Shown: positions 27,644 through 37,600, counted from the first letter of the stretch. The stretch is 64,000 nt of DNA from Ruegeria profundi (GCF_001507545.1 NZ_LQBP01000007.1:1-64000); one strand, 5' to 3'. Notes: a model not told the origin generated them from the letters alone. Made by a program: numbers and translations.

Positions 27644-28369
27644 ATGAGTGCAAAGATCAGACTGTATGTAGAGCACCCTTTGGGTCAGGGGCAATCCGTT
27701 GATTTGACGCGTGAGCAGGCCCATTACCTGTTTGGCGTCATGCGTCTGTCTGTTGGCGGTCAGGTGGCCCTGTTCAACGGGCAGGACGGAGAATGGCTGG
27801 CTGAGGTGGCCGAGGCAGGCAAGCGGGGCGGTGTTCTGGCCTGTTTGAAACAGACCAAACCGCTGCAAATGCCGCCCGATCTGTGGCTTTTGTTCGCGCC
27901 GATAAAAAAGGCGCGTACGGATTTCATTGTGGAAAAAGCGGCGGAAATGGGCGCGGCGCGGATCATGCCGGTAAAGACCGAGTTCACCAATTCGGAACGT
28001 ATCCGTCAGGATCGCTTGCAGGCTCATGCAGTTGAGGCCGCAGAACAATGCGGCGGCACGTTTGTGCCCGAGGTCACTGATCTGCAGCGGCTCAGCCATG
28101 TTTTGGACACATGGCCTGATGGTCGTCAACTGATGTTCTGCGACGAGGCCGAGGTTGGTTCGGCGCTTCGTTTGGCCGCAAGTGAAAAGAACCAGCCCTG
28201 GGCCATCCTAATCGGGCCAGAGGGTGGATTTTCTGACGTCGAACGCGCGCGGCTGACCGGTTTGCCCTTTGCGCATGTGGTCAGTCTTGGGCCGCGCATC
28301 CTGCGGGCGGACACAGCCGCCGTCGCGGCGCTGACGCTTTGGCAACAGGCTTTGGGGGATTGGTCGTGA
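27644..28369 (+). CDS. rsmE: 16S rRNA (uracil-1498-N3)-methyltransferase
   Basis: This 241-aa SPOUT methyltransferase has an N-terminal PUA-like domain (about 1-75). The C-terminal knotted domain has the SAM-binding motifs IGPEGGFSDVE and SLGPRILRADTAA. It methylates U1498 in the 30S decoding site. It is divergent from ubiA and followed by a GNAT gene whose start overlaps its stop (TGATG). Confidence 0.95.
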   Translation: MSAKIRLYVEHPLGQGQSVDLTREQAHYLFGVMRLSVGGQVALFNGQDGEWLAEVAEAGKRGGVLACLKQTKPLQMPPDLWLLFAPIKKARTDFIVEKAAEMGAARIMPVKTEFTNSERIRQDRLQAHAVEAAEQCGGTFVPEVTDLQRLSHVLDTWPDGRQLMFCDEAEVGSALRLAASEKNQPWAILIGPEGGFSDVERARLTGLPFAHVVSLGPRILRADTAAVAALTLWQQALGDWS

Positions 28370-29214
28370 TGTGGCGCCTTGCCCAGAAACAGGATGTGCC
28401 AAGGATCGAGGCGTTCCTTTCGCAGCATATTCAAACCTCGATGTTTCCCTTGGCCAATCTAAGGGATTACGGTCTTTCCGCGTCACATCCACGCGGTATC
28501 AAGGCCTGGGTTCTGGGGAGCCAGCCAAACGCCGTGTTTTGCATCACGAATGAAGGCATGGTGATGCCGCAATGCCCCGACTGTTCCGATGATCAACTCG
28601 CCGCCGCAATTCAGTTGATCCGCGGTCAACCACTGTTCGGAGTCGCTGCTGAGGCATCACAAGCGCGCAGGATCATGCGGCTTGGGGGCTGGGAAAATCG
28701 CCCTGCAACATTGAACAGCGATGAGCCCGGGTTTTCACTGAATCTGGACAAGCTGGTTTTACCTGATGCCAATGGCGCGATGCTTTTGCCATTGGGTAAT
28801 TTCAATCTGACGATCTTTGACGCGTGGCGCGAAAGTTACCTGATAGAGGTCTCGGGGTTCTCTCCAGAAAGGGCGAAGACGCAGGCAAGGCAGGATATTG
28901 CGGTTTATGTGGAGCGTGACTCGCACCGTGCCTTGGTGATTGACGGGAAACCGGTAGCCATGACCGGCTTCAACGCCCGTCTGCCTGAAACTGTTCAGAT
29001 CGGAGGCGTTTATACACCGCCTGACCTGCGCGGAAACGGTTACGCTAAACTAGCTGTCGCGTTGCATCTGTTAGAAGCGCGCACCGAGGGTGCGACGCGC
29101 GCGGTTCTGTTTGCAGCTTCCGATTCTGCCGCTCGGGCCTATATCGCAATCGGATTTCAACCTGCGGGTCAATTCTCGCTGCTTCTGTTCACAAACCCAA
29201 AGGATATGGCATGA
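28369..29214 (+). CDS. GNAT family N-acetyltransferase
   Basis: This 281-aa protein has its acetyl-CoA motif A in the C-terminal third: GGVYTPPDLRGNGYAKLAV, followed by AASDSAARAYIAIGFQPAG. The N-terminal half has no motif I can name and may be a degenerate second GNAT lobe. The start chosen is the ATG sharing a base with the rsmE stop. The next gene overlaps its end by 4 bp. The acceptor is unknown. Confidence 0.82.
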   Translation: MWRLAQKQDVPRIEAFLSQHIQTSMFPLANLRDYGLSASHPRGIKAWVLGSQPNAVFCITNEGMVMPQCPDCSDDQLAAAIQLIRGQPLFGVAAEASQARRIMRLGGWENRPATLNSDEPGFSLNLDKLVLPDANGAMLLPLGNFNLTIFDAWRESYLIEVSGFSPERAKTQARQDIAVYVERDSHRALVIDGKPVAMTGFNARLPETVQIGGVYTPPDLRGNGYAKLAVALHLLEARTEGATRAVLFAASDSAARAYIAIGFQPAGQFSLLLFTNPKDMA

Positions 29215-29738
29215 GTTTCATCCGACCCGAAGCCAAACTGACCCTGTGGCGCTGGCGTGAAGTGCTGGTGGCCGGGTTTGTCCTGCTGGTTGGCCTGAGC
29301 TGGATCAGTGGGCCGGGCGGGTTGTTGGGCTGGCTGGGCTGGGTGCTGGTTGTTGCGGCCGGGGCGCTCGCCATCATCGGCATCCAGCGCGCCCGCTTCC
29401 GGACGGGTGCCGGCGGCCCCGGTGTGGTGGCGATCGACGAAGGTCAGATCACCTATCTGGGTCCGTTGGAGGGTGGTATGGTCGCCACGCGGGAAATTGA
29501 GCGCTTGGCACTGGACCCAACCTCGTCTCCGGCCCATTGGGTGCTGGAACAACCCGGTCAGCCCGCGCTTCACATTCCTGTGAATGCCGAAGGGGCCGAG
29601 GCGTTGTTCGATGTCTTCTCGGCCCTGCCGGGGTTGAAAACCGAACAAATGTTGACCGAATTGAACAGTGGTGGGGCACATCCGGTGGTGATCTGGGAAC
29701 GCACGCCATCCCGTCCGACTCATCTCCGCCTGCATTGA
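29211..29738 (+). CDS. two-helix membrane protein, function unknown
   Basis: This 175-aa product has a hydrophobic hairpin at residues about 18-60 (VLVAGFVLLVGLSWI, then a glycine-rich turn, then VLVVAAGALAIIGIQ). A soluble C-terminal domain follows, with pleckstrin-like beta content (GVVAIDEGQITYLGPLEGG, IERLALDPT). It is translationally coupled to the GNAT gene. I cannot name a function. Confidence 0.75.
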   Translation: MSFIRPEAKLTLWRWREVLVAGFVLLVGLSWISGPGGLLGWLGWVLVVAAGALAIIGIQRARFRTGAGGPGVVAIDEGQITYLGPLEGGMVATREIERLALDPTSSPAHWVLEQPGQPALHIPVNAEGAEALFDVFSALPGLKTEQMLTELNSGGAHPVVIWERTPSRPTHLRLH

Positions 29739-29803
29739 CACTCGCGCGGTTTGCCCCCACGACTGACCAACTAAACAGACACATCAGGATCGGAGCGCAA
29801 TTC

Positions 29804-31174
29804 ATGTCCATCCCCCAGTCCGGCGGCGGACCGATCGAACGCCATGAACAACTGGCTGAATATCTGGAATCGGGCTGCAAGCCCAAACAGGATTGGCGCA
29901 TCGGGACCGAACATGAAAAGTTCGGTTATTGCAAAGACACACTGAAGCCGCTGCCATTCGAAGGTAAGCGGTCGATCGTTGCGGTGCTGGAAGGCTTGCG
30001 GGATCGTCACGGTTGGAGCGAGGTGCGCGAAGGCGACAAGCTGATCGGATTGGAAAAAGACGGGGCCAATGTCAGCCTTGAACCCGGCGGCGCGCTAGAG
30101 CTGTCAGGTGCTCCGTTGGAAACGATCCACGAGACCTGCGACGAGGTGAACACCCATCTGCGCGAGGTCAAGGATATCGCCGACGAAATCGGCGTGGGTT
30201 TCATAGGTCTGGGCGCGGCACCGATCTGGACCCATGACGAGATGCCGCTGATGCCCAAAGGCCGCTATCGTCTGATGAATGACTATATGGCGAAGGTCGG
30301 AACCATGGGCCGCGCCATGATGCGCCGGACTTGCACCGTTCAGGTCAATATCGATTTCGGGTCCGAGGCCGACATGGTGCAAAAACTGCGTGTCGCGCTG
30401 GCCTTACAGCCGGTGGCAACGGCGCTGTTTGCCAACTCACCGTTTTTCGAGGGTAAGGTGAACGGCCAGAAAAGCTGGCGCAGCTATATCTGGCGGCATC
30501 TGGATGATGCGCGCACCGGCATGCTGCCTTTCGTGTTCGAAGATGGGTTCGGGTTCGAGCGTTACGTGCAATATGCGCTGGATGTACCGATGTATTTTGT
30601 CTACCGCGATGGGCAGTATATTGATGCGCTGGGCATGTCCTTCCGTGACTTCCTGCAAGGCAAACTGCCGGCGCTGCCGGGTGAAACGCCAACCCTGTCC
30701 GATTGGGCCGACCATCTGACCACCGCTTTCCCCGAAGCGCGGATCAAGAAGTTCATGGAGATGCGCGGCGCTGACGGTGGTCCGTGGCGGCGTCTTTGCG
30801 CGCTGCCCGCCTTTTGGGTTGGTCTGACCTATGATCAGGGCGCGCTGGATGCGGCTTGGGATCTGGTCAAAGGCTGGGATGCGGAAACGCGCGAGGCACT
30901 GCGCGTTGCCGCCGCCAAGGACGGGTTGCAGGCGCAGGTCGGCGGCATCAACATGCATGATCTGGCGCGTGAGGTTCTTGCGATCTCCGAGGCGGGCCTG
31001 AAATCCCGCGCCTTCCCTGGTGCAGGTAGTCTGGTGCCGGATGAGGCTCATTTCCTCAGCGCGCTCAAAGACAGTATCGAAACCGGCAAGGTTCCGGCGG
31101 ATGAGTTGCTGGATCACTACAATGGCGACTGGAACGGCGACCTGACCCGGATTTATCCCGAATACAGCTATTGA
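29804..31174 (+). CDS. gshA: glutamate-cysteine ligase, plant/alphaproteobacterial type
   Basis: This 456-aa enzyme makes gamma-glutamylcysteine, the first step of glutathione synthesis. GCS2-family features include WRIGTEHEKFGY near residue 32, the ELSGAPLETIHETC segment, MMRRTCTVQVNIDF and PFVFEDGFGFERYV. The open frame extends far upstream, but the ATG at 29804 has GGAG 9 nt before it and gives the usual MSIPQSGGGPIE start. It is plus-strand, after the membrane-protein gene with a 65-bp gap. Confidence 0.95.
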   Translation: MSIPQSGGGPIERHEQLAEYLESGCKPKQDWRIGTEHEKFGYCKDTLKPLPFEGKRSIVAVLEGLRDRHGWSEVREGDKLIGLEKDGANVSLEPGGALELSGAPLETIHETCDEVNTHLREVKDIADEIGVGFIGLGAAPIWTHDEMPLMPKGRYRLMNDYMAKVGTMGRAMMRRTCTVQVNIDFGSEADMVQKLRVALALQPVATALFANSPFFEGKVNGQKSWRSYIWRHLDDARTGMLPFVFEDGFGFERYVQYALDVPMYFVYRDGQYIDALGMSFRDFLQGKLPALPGETPTLSDWADHLTTAFPEARIKKFMEMRGADGGPWRRLCALPAFWVGLTYDQGALDAAWDLVKGWDAETREALRVAAAKDGLQAQVGGINMHDLAREVLAISEAGLKSRAFPGAGSLVPDEAHFLSALKDSIETGKVPADELLDHYNGDWNGDLTRIYPEYSY

Positions 31175-31180
31175 TCCGCA

Positions 31181-31206
31181 CCGTCCCGCTTGCATTCGCG
31201 GGGCGG
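31181..31206 (+). terminator. weak hairpin between gshA and pheS
   Basis: CCGTCCCGC and GCGGGGCGG can pair over 9 positions with one G-T wobble, with an 8-nt loop. No T-run follows. It may attenuate read-through from gshA into pheS. Confidence 0.35.
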
Positions 31207-31257
31207 GGCCGATAGCAGGTTCTGGACCAAATTCAGGGGCCGGTTTCGGAAAGCGTC

Positions 31258-32331
31258 ATGGACGATCTAAAGGCAAAATATCTGGGGCAGATCGCCGAGG
31301 CTGGCGATGAAAGCACGCTTGAGGCGATCCGCGTCGCCGCCGTTGGCAAAAAGGGTGAGGTCGCGCTGAAGATGCGCGAGCTGGGCAAGATGACGCCCGA
31401 GGAGCGGCAAGTCGCAGGCCCGGCGCTGAACGCCCTGAAGGATGAGATCAACTCGGCGCTTTCCGCCAAGAAAGCCGCGTTGGCTGACGCCGCGCTGGAC
31501 GAACGCCTGCGTACCGAATGGCTGGATGTCACCCTGCCGACCCGTGCCCGCCGTCAGGGCTCTATCCACCCGGTCAGTCAGGCGACCGAGGAACTGACCG
31601 CAATCTTTGCCGAACTCGGATTCTCTGTCGCCGAAGGGCCGCGGATCGAAACCGACTGGCACAACTTTGACGCTCTGAACATCCCCGGCCACCACCCCGC
31701 GCGGGCCGAGATGGATACATTCTACATGCACCGCGCCGAGGGCGATAATCGCCCGCCGCATGTGCTGCGGACGCATACATCGCCCGTGCAGATCCGCTCA
31801 ATGGAGTTGCAGGGCGCACCGATCCGCGTGATCTGCCCGGGCGGCGTGTACCGCGCCGACTATGACCAGACGCACACGCCGATGTTCCATCAGGTCGAAG
31901 GGCTGGCCATCGACAAAGACATCTCGATGGCGAACCTGAAATGGGTTCTGGAAGAGTTCGTGAAAGCGTTTTTCGAGGTTGACGACGTCGAACTGCGCTT
32001 CCGCGCCTCGCACTTTCCCTTCACCGAACCTTCGGCCGAGGTCGATATCCGCTGTTCCTGGGATAACGGCCAGCTGAAGATCGGCGAGGGCGACGACTGG
32101 ATGGAGATTCTGGGCTCCGGCATGGTCCACCCCAAAGTGATCGCCGCCGGTGGGATCGACCCCGAGGTCTATCAGGGCTTTGCCTTCGGTATCGGTATCG
32201 ACCGTCTGGCGATGCTGAAATACGGCATCCCGGATTTGCGGGCGTTCTTTGATTCCGATCTGCGCTGGCTGAGGCACTACGGGTTTGCAGCGCTGGATAT
32301 GCCGAACCTGCATGGTGGTTTGTCGCGTTGA
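31258..32331 (+). CDS. pheS: phenylalanyl-tRNA synthetase alpha subunit
   Basis: This 357-aa catalytic subunit has an N-terminal coiled-coil arm (about 1-85) that binds tRNA. The class II synthetase core carries motif 1 region [11 protein letters not shown], motif 2 (TSPVQIRSM and [10 protein letters not shown]) and motif 3 [18 protein letters not shown]. Its stop overlaps a TTG-start gene by 4 bp. The beta subunit gene lies 2.4 kb downstream, after three unrelated genes. Confidence 0.97.
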   Translation: MDDLKAKYLGQIAEAGDESTLEAIRVAAVGKKGEVALKMRELGKMTPEERQVAGPALNALKDEINSALSAKKAALADAALDERLRTEWLDVTLPTRARRQGSIHPVSQATEELTAIFAELGFSVAEGPRIETDWHNFDALNIPGHHPARAEMDTFYMHRAEGDNRPPHVLRTHTSPVQIRSMELQGAPIRVICPGGVYRADYDQTHTPMFHQVEGLAIDKDISMANLKWVLEEFVKAFFEVDDVELRFRASHFPFTEPSAEVDIRCSWDNGQLKIGEGDDWMEILGSGMVHPKVIAAGGIDPEVYQGFAFGIGIDRLAMLKYGIPDLRAFFDSDLRWLRHYGFAALDMPNLHGGLSR

Positions 32332-32666
32332 AACGGGACCCTGACATCGTTCGCAAACTCCTATTCGAAGCTGAAGCATCCGATGATTGGCAGTTTGTGT
32401 ATGACTTCGAAGAAGGTGCAGAAGGCGACTACTATCATCTCCAATTGATGAAAGATGACGGTTTAATCGTCGACGTCAGTGACTATGGGTTTCGGTTAAC
32501 CTCATTGGGTCACGATTACATCGAGGCAATTAGAAGTGATACTGTCTGGAAAAAGACAAAGTCAGGAGCCTCTAAAGTAGGTGGTATGACGCTGGGGATG
32601 ATGAAAGATTTGGCGCTTGCCTATGTTAAGCAAGAAGCGGCAGAAAAACTGGGCATCAAACTGTAG
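32328..32666 (+). CDS. DUF2513 family protein (TTG start)
   Basis: This 112-aa protein starts with TTG, sharing TTGA with the pheS stop. The N terminus [18 protein letters not shown] is the standard DUF2513 start, which settles the choice. The family is a small winged-helix-like domain often found in mobile or phage regions. Function unknown. Codon use and GC (roughly 45% by eye) are clearly below the flanking pheS gene. The C-terminal 35 residues ([21 protein letters not shown]) are an extension often seen in the family. Confidence 0.8.
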   Translation: MKRDPDIVRKLLFEAEASDDWQFVYDFEEGAEGDYYHLQLMKDDGLIVDVSDYGFRLTSLGHDYIEAIRSDTVWKKTKSGASKVGGMTLGMMKDLALAYVKQEAAEKLGIKL

Positions 32667-32962
32667 TAAACTTCCGTAAGAACTATAGACGCAATGCGCG
32701 GAGCAAAGGCCGATAGGCCGCCGCGCTATCGGTCGTTCATTGCGGCGCCATTGGTTCAAGCCCAATGGGCGACACCGCCCGCACGGGCTGGCGATTTGTC
32801 TCCGTAGGTGCTCCGTTTGAACGACGCACAGGTTTGGCCAGCATAAATTGCCCACCACGAACGGAGGATCGCCACCCCGCGGTCTGGCGATGGCGCGGCT
32901 TGTTTCAGGTTCCCACGGGGTTGTGACGTGACACTGAGTGGAGGCTCGCTACGGTTCGACAG

Positions 32963-33757
32963 ATGATCTACCGACTGCTCTGCCTTTTCCTTTTGACCGC
33001 CACCCAAACCGCCGCTATCGAATCCTGTCACGGCGATACCGCCTGTCAGGTCGGCGACCGCTCGTACCACGTGCTGGAACCGGACGGATGGGATGGGAAA
33101 ACACCCCTTCCGGTGCTGATGCATTTTCACGGCTGGGCGCGGCAGGGAACCGTGGTGGTGAACCACGAACGGATTGCAGGGGCTACGAAACTACACGGCG
33201 TGCTGTTGGTGGCCCCAAACGGGCTGCGCAAAACATGGGATTTCTGGACTTCGGACACCAGCGATGTGGGGTTTGCCGACGAAGTTCTGGACGATGTTGC
33301 AAAACGCTACCCGATTGACCCCCAGCGCATCTATGTTTCGGGCTATTCCTATGGTGGGGCGATGGCGTGGCGATATGCCTGCCAGTCTGGCAATGACACG
33401 GCAGCGCTGCTGGCTGTTGCGGGATCGATCCGTCAGACCGAGCATTGCCCCGAGGCCCCGCGTGAGGTGCGCCACGTCCATGGCCTGAAAGACACGGTGA
33501 TGGATTTCCCCTTCGGCGCAGATGGCGACACGACCTATCCGGTTGCTCTGTGGCGCGCGAAATACGACTGCCACGATGCGACCCCGCGCGGAGATTGGGG
33601 CGTGGTGCCGATCCTGACGCTGACCCGCGTGGAATGGACCGATTGCCTGCAAGGGCAGGTCACGCTCGACACCCATCCGGGCGGGCATTTCATCCCCCAT
33701 GGCTGGATCGGGCGACAATTGGACGAGCTTTTGGGCCGCAGCCCGACATACCCTTGA
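32963..33757 (+). CDS. secreted alpha/beta-hydrolase, PHB-depolymerase/feruloyl-esterase-like
   Basis: This 264-aa protein starts with a signal peptide (residues 1-18, cleavage near TAA). The fold is the LpqC/polyhydroxybutyrate depolymerase type: oxyanion loop HFHGWARQG, nucleophile S129 in SGYSYGG, probable acid D177 (HGLKDTV), histidine H242 or H246 (PGGHFIPHGW). Five cysteines in the mature part suggest disulfides. It lies between pheS and pheT without functional connection. The substrate (ester polymer or feruloyl ester) is unknown. Confidence 0.82.
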   Translation: MIYRLLCLFLLTATQTAAIESCHGDTACQVGDRSYHVLEPDGWDGKTPLPVLMHFHGWARQGTVVVNHERIAGATKLHGVLLVAPNGLRKTWDFWTSDTSDVGFADEVLDDVAKRYPIDPQRIYVSGYSYGGAMAWRYACQSGNDTAALLAVAGSIRQTEHCPEAPREVRHVHGLKDTVMDFPFGADGDTTYPVALWRAKYDCHDATPRGDWGVVPILTLTRVEWTDCLQGQVTLDTHPGGHFIPHGWIGRQLDELLGRSPTYP

Positions 33758-33838
33758 TCCGATTTCCGACACGGATGTGTCGTGAACAGGTTTGCCTGCG
33801 ATCATTGTCCGGACTACCCGGTGGAAAACGGGGTATCC

Positions 33839-34612
33839 ATGGCGACAATTCTCATCATCGAAGGCAACACACCTGATATGGTCGCAGCTGGCCATGCCGG
33901 AGCGAATGGTTTCATCGGAACGCTTGCCGCTTTGTCGCCGGACACGCGCGTCCGCATCGCCAACCCCTATGCGAAACCGGTCGGCAATGACGACCTGCGG
34001 GATGTGGACGGTGTAATCTTTACCGGATCGGGCGTCAGCTGGTCCGTTGATGCAGCAGAGGGTGCGCCACAACGCGCGGCCATGGAGATCGTACTTGCCT
34101 CGGGCCTTCCCATTTGGGGCTCTTGCAACGGGCTGCAACTGGCAATGCATGTACTTGGTGGGACGGTCGGGGCCTCGCCCGCCGGGATGGAAGTTGGAAT
34201 GGCGCTGGACATATCTTTGACCAAGGCGGGTTCCGTGCATCCGATGATGGCGGGCCGGGCACCCGGCTTTGGTGCACCGTGCATTCACCGCGACGAGGTT
34301 CAGCTGCTGCCGGATGGAGCAATGCTTTTGGCGGGGAATGACCACTCTCCGGTGCAGTCGGTGGCATATGAGCGTGCGGGTGTCAGGTTCTGGGGTACTC
34401 AGTACCACCCGGAGCTGAGCTCCCGCGATATCGGCATATACGTGCGCGATCGCGGTATTTTTTCAGATCATATCGGTCTTGCAGAGGATCTGGAGGCCGC
34501 AGACTCGAACGAAGCGGCGGCGGCGCGGCTCGGAACACACCCCGATGCCATAGTGTTGCCCGCGCGCAGCCGCGAACTGGCGAACTGGCTGCAATTCGTC
34601 ACTGACGGTTAA
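33839..34612 (+). CDS. class I glutamine amidotransferase-like protein
   Basis: This 257-aa single-domain amidotransferase has nucleophile C96 in WGSCNGLQ and the histidine-glutamate pair H190/E192 in TQYHPEL, so it is probably active. There is no synthase domain. Stand-alone members of this type hydrolyse gamma-glutamyl compounds (PuuD-like) or resemble the GMP-synthase glutaminase. An in-frame GTG at 33782 would add 19 residues, but the ATG is preceded by AACGGGG and gives the expected MATILIIEGN start. Between pheS and pheT. Confidence 0.82.
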   Translation: MATILIIEGNTPDMVAAGHAGANGFIGTLAALSPDTRVRIANPYAKPVGNDDLRDVDGVIFTGSGVSWSVDAAEGAPQRAAMEIVLASGLPIWGSCNGLQLAMHVLGGTVGASPAGMEVGMALDISLTKAGSVHPMMAGRAPGFGAPCIHRDEVQLLPDGAMLLAGNDHSPVQSVAYERAGVRFWGTQYHPELSSRDIGIYVRDRGIFSDHIGLAEDLEAADSNEAAAARLGTHPDAIVLPARSRELANWLQFVTDG

Positions 34613-34683
34613 GCGGCCCTTCCACCCGCAGGGAATATCCGTTACACGCGATCCGACCCGAAAATTCTGGCGGATAGCGACTG

Positions 34684-37080
34684 ATGAAATTCACCCTTTC
34701 CTGGCTGAAAGACCACCTCGACACTGATGCCTCGGTTGATGAGATCGCCGAGGCGCTGACTGATCTCGGGCTTGAGGTCGAAGAGATCGTGAACCCGGCG
34801 GATCGTCTGGCGGGCTTTACGCTGGGCTATGTGAAACATGCCGAGAAACACCCCGACGCCGACAAGCTACGCGTCTGCAAGGTGGACACGGACGAAGGGG
34901 AATTGCAGATCATCTGTGGCGCCCCTAATGCGCGTGAAGGCATCACCGTCGTCGTCTGCAAGCCGGGCATGTATATCCCCGGCCTCGACCTGACCATTGG
35001 CGTTGGCAAGATCCGCGGCGTCGAAAGCTTTGGCATGATGGCCTCGGAACGCGAGCTTGAGCTATCGGACGAGCATGACGGCATTATCGAGCTGCCCTCG
35101 GGTGAGGTCGGTGACAAGTTCGTCGATTGGCTGGCCGAGAATGAGCCCTCAAAAGTTGATCCGGTGATTGAGATTGCAATCACCCCGAACCGTCCCGATG
35201 CGTTGGGCGTGCAAGGGATTGCCCGTGATCTGGCCGCGCGCGGCATTGGTACGTTGAAGCAGCGCGACTATGCACCGGTGCCGGGTGATTTCGAAAGCCC
35301 GATCAAGGTCTCAATCGACGACGACACACTGGATGGTTGCCCGCATTTCACCGGGCGTTTGATCAAGGGCGTAAGGAATGGCCCCAGCCCGCAATGGTTG
35401 CAGGACCAGTTGAGGGCAATTGGCCTTCGTCCGATCTCGGCCTTGGTGGATATCACCAACTACATGACCTTCGACCATAACCGGCCTCTGCACGTGTTCG
35501 ATGCCGACAAGGTACAGGGCAATCTGCGCGTCCACCGTGCCAAGGGTGGCGAGAAACTGGTGGCGCTGGATGAAAAGCAATACACACTGCAACCCGGTAT
35601 GATGGTCATTTCCGATGACAACGGTCCGGAGTCGATCGCGGGCATCATGGGCGGGCAAGAAACCGGTTGCACCGAGGAAACGGTTAATGTGTTTTTGGAA
35701 AGCGCGTTCTGGGATCACGTGCAGATTGCCCTGACGGGCCGCGCGCTTAAGATCAATTCTGACGCCCGCTATCGCTTTGAACGCGGGGTAGATCCGGAAT
35801 ACACGCTGGAAGGGCTGGAACAAGCCACTCAGATGATCCTCGATATTTGCGGTGGTGAGGTCTCCAAAGTGGTCGAGGCTGGCAAAGCGCCAAATCATTC
35901 TCGCGCTTTCAAGCTGAACGCGGAGCGGGTGCAGTCGCTGGTCGGCATGGACATTCCCGAAAGCGAACAGCGTCAGACCCTGACCCGACTGGGTTTCCGT
36001 CTGGAAGGTGAAATGGCGCACGTGCCCGGTTGGCGACCTGATGTAAACGGTGAGGCAGATCTGGTGGAAGAGGTCGCGCGGATCGCCTCGTTGACCAAAC
36101 TGCAAGGTAAGCCGTTGCCGCGTGTGACCGATGGCATCCCCAAGCCGGTGATGACGCCGACGCAGCGCCGCCAGTCCATGGCACGGCGTACCTGCGCGGC
36201 GTTGGGCTACAACGAATGTGTGTCGTACACCTTCATTGATCAGGCGTCTGCCGCGTTGTTCGGCGGGGGTGATGAAGCGACGCAGCTGGAAAACCCGATC
36301 TCGTCGGAAATGAGCCATATGCGCCCCGATCTTTTGCCCGGCCTGCTGCAGGCGGCTGCCCGCAATCAGGCGCGCGGCTATGCCGACGTTGCGCTGTTCG
36401 AAGTCGGCCCCGTTTTCCACGACGGTGAGCCCGGCGACCAGAAAACCCAGATCACCGGTCTGCTGGTCGGTCGCAGCGGCCCTAAGGACGTCCACGGTAC
36501 TGCGCGACCGGTCGATGTGTTCGATGCCAAGGCAGATGCCCAGGCTGTTCTGGCCGCCATCGGCGCGCCAGCCAAGGTTCAGGTTCTGCGCGACGGCGAT
36601 GCCTGGTGGCATCCGGGTCGTCACGGCAAGATTTGCCTGGGTCCAAAGAAGGTGCTGGGCGTTTTTGGTGAACTGCACCCGCGCATATTGCAGGCCATGG
36701 ATATCAAAGGCCCGGCGATGGCGTTCACAATCTGGCCGGATGAGGTGCCGCTGCCCCGCAAGTCCGGTGCCACCCGCGCCGCGTTGGAACTGCGCGATCT
36801 GCAAGCGGTCGAGCGTGACTTTGCCTTTGTCGTTGATGAAAGCGTTGAGGCGCTGACACTGGTGAACGCCGCCGCCGGTGCTGACAAGGCACTGATCGAG
36901 GATGTCCGTGTTTTCGATGAGTTCATCGGCGGCAGCTTGGGTGAGGGCAAGAAATCCCTCGCCATCACCGTGCGCCTGCAGCCGACGGATGCAACGCTGA
37001 AGGAAAAAGACATCGAAGCGGTGGGCGAAAAGATCATCGCCAAGGTCGTCAAGGCAACCGGCGGCGTTTTACGCAGCTGA
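34684..37080 (+). CDS. pheT: phenylalanyl-tRNA synthetase beta subunit
   Basis: This 798-aa subunit has the domains in the usual order. These are a tRNA-binding OB fold (about 40-150, KIRGVESFGMMASERELEL), the B3/B4 editing domain (about 210-385), a B5 domain (about 400-475), the degenerate catalytic-like domain (about 490-690) and the C-terminal ferredoxin-like anticodon-binding domain (about 705-798, RDFAFVVDE). It partners PheS encoded upstream. Confidence 0.97.
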   Translation: MKFTLSWLKDHLDTDASVDEIAEALTDLGLEVEEIVNPADRLAGFTLGYVKHAEKHPDADKLRVCKVDTDEGELQIICGAPNAREGITVVVCKPGMYIPGLDLTIGVGKIRGVESFGMMASERELELSDEHDGIIELPSGEVGDKFVDWLAENEPSKVDPVIEIAITPNRPDALGVQGIARDLAARGIGTLKQRDYAPVPGDFESPIKVSIDDDTLDGCPHFTGRLIKGVRNGPSPQWLQDQLRAIGLRPISALVDITNYMTFDHNRPLHVFDADKVQGNLRVHRAKGGEKLVALDEKQYTLQPGMMVISDDNGPESIAGIMGGQETGCTEETVNVFLESAFWDHVQIALTGRALKINSDARYRFERGVDPEYTLEGLEQATQMILDICGGEVSKVVEAGKAPNHSRAFKLNAERVQSLVGMDIPESEQRQTLTRLGFRLEGEMAHVPGWRPDVNGEADLVEEVARIASLTKLQGKPLPRVTDGIPKPVMTPTQRRQSMARRTCAALGYNECVSYTFIDQASAALFGGGDEATQLENPISSEMSHMRPDLLPGLLQAAARNQARGYADVALFEVGPVFHDGEPGDQKTQITGLLVGRSGPKDVHGTARPVDVFDAKADAQAVLAAIGAPAKVQVLRDGDAWWHPGRHGKICLGPKKVLGVFGELHPRILQAMDIKGPAMAFTIWPDEVPLPRKSGATRAALELRDLQAVERDFAFVVDESVEALTLVNAAAGADKALIEDVRVFDEFIGGSLGEGKKSLAITVRLQPTDATLKEKDIEAVGEKIIAKVVKATGGVLRS

Positions 37081-37145
37081 CTTTTTCAATTGGTTTCCCT
37101 TCTCTGGCTCATAAGTAGGGTGGGGAACAAAAGCGGAGTATAGTC

Positions 37146-37595
37146 ATGGGTCTGAACGTTTACCTCTCTGGCGAGATTCACACCGATTGGCGCGAACAGA
37201 TCATCGATGGCGCACAGGGGCTGGATATCAACTTCAACAGTCCTGTCACCGATCATGCCGCCAGCGATGATTGCGGTGTAGCCATTCTGGGGGCCGAGCC
37301 AAACAAGTACTGGCACGACCACAAGGGCGCGATGGTCAACGCAATTCGCACACGCAAAGGCATCGCGGATGCCGATGTGGTCGTTGTCCGGTTTGGTGAG
37401 AAATACAAACAATGGAACGCGGCCTTTGACGCAGGCTATGCCGCGGCGCTGGGTAAATCCCTGATCGTGCTGCATGGCCCCGATCACCAGCATGCGTTGA
37501 AAGAGGTTGATGCAGCAGCTCTGGCCGTGGCCGAGGAGCCGGGCCAAGTGGTTGAGGTGCTGCGTTACGTCCTGACCGGCAAGCTGCCCGGCTAA
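37146..37595 (+). CDS. ytoQ: YtoQ family protein
   Basis: This 149-aa protein matches the YtoQ family, named after the Bacillus protein. It has an MGLNVYLSGEIHTDW start, the NSPVTDHAASDDCG segment and a VVVVRFGEKYKQWNAAFDAG core reminiscent of a nucleoside deoxyribosyltransferase fold. Function unknown. It is a single gene after pheT, ended by a strong hairpin. Confidence 0.85.
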   Translation: MGLNVYLSGEIHTDWREQIIDGAQGLDINFNSPVTDHAASDDCGVAILGAEPNKYWHDHKGAMVNAIRTRKGIADADVVVVRFGEKYKQWNAAFDAGYAAALGKSLIVLHGPDHQHALKEVDAAALAVAEEPGQVVEVLRYVLTGKLPG

Positions 37596-37600
37596 AATCA

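Noticed and set aside
32667-32962. A regulatory RNA in the gap before the esterase gene (hairpin CCGATAG / CTATCGG at 32710-32732)
   Set aside because: Only one short stem with a 9-nt GC loop. No riboswitch or terminator layout can be supported.
35311-36804. 497-codon minus-strand open frame inside pheT
   Set aside because: It is the complementary shadow of a confidently identified gene, with no domain sense and no start signal.
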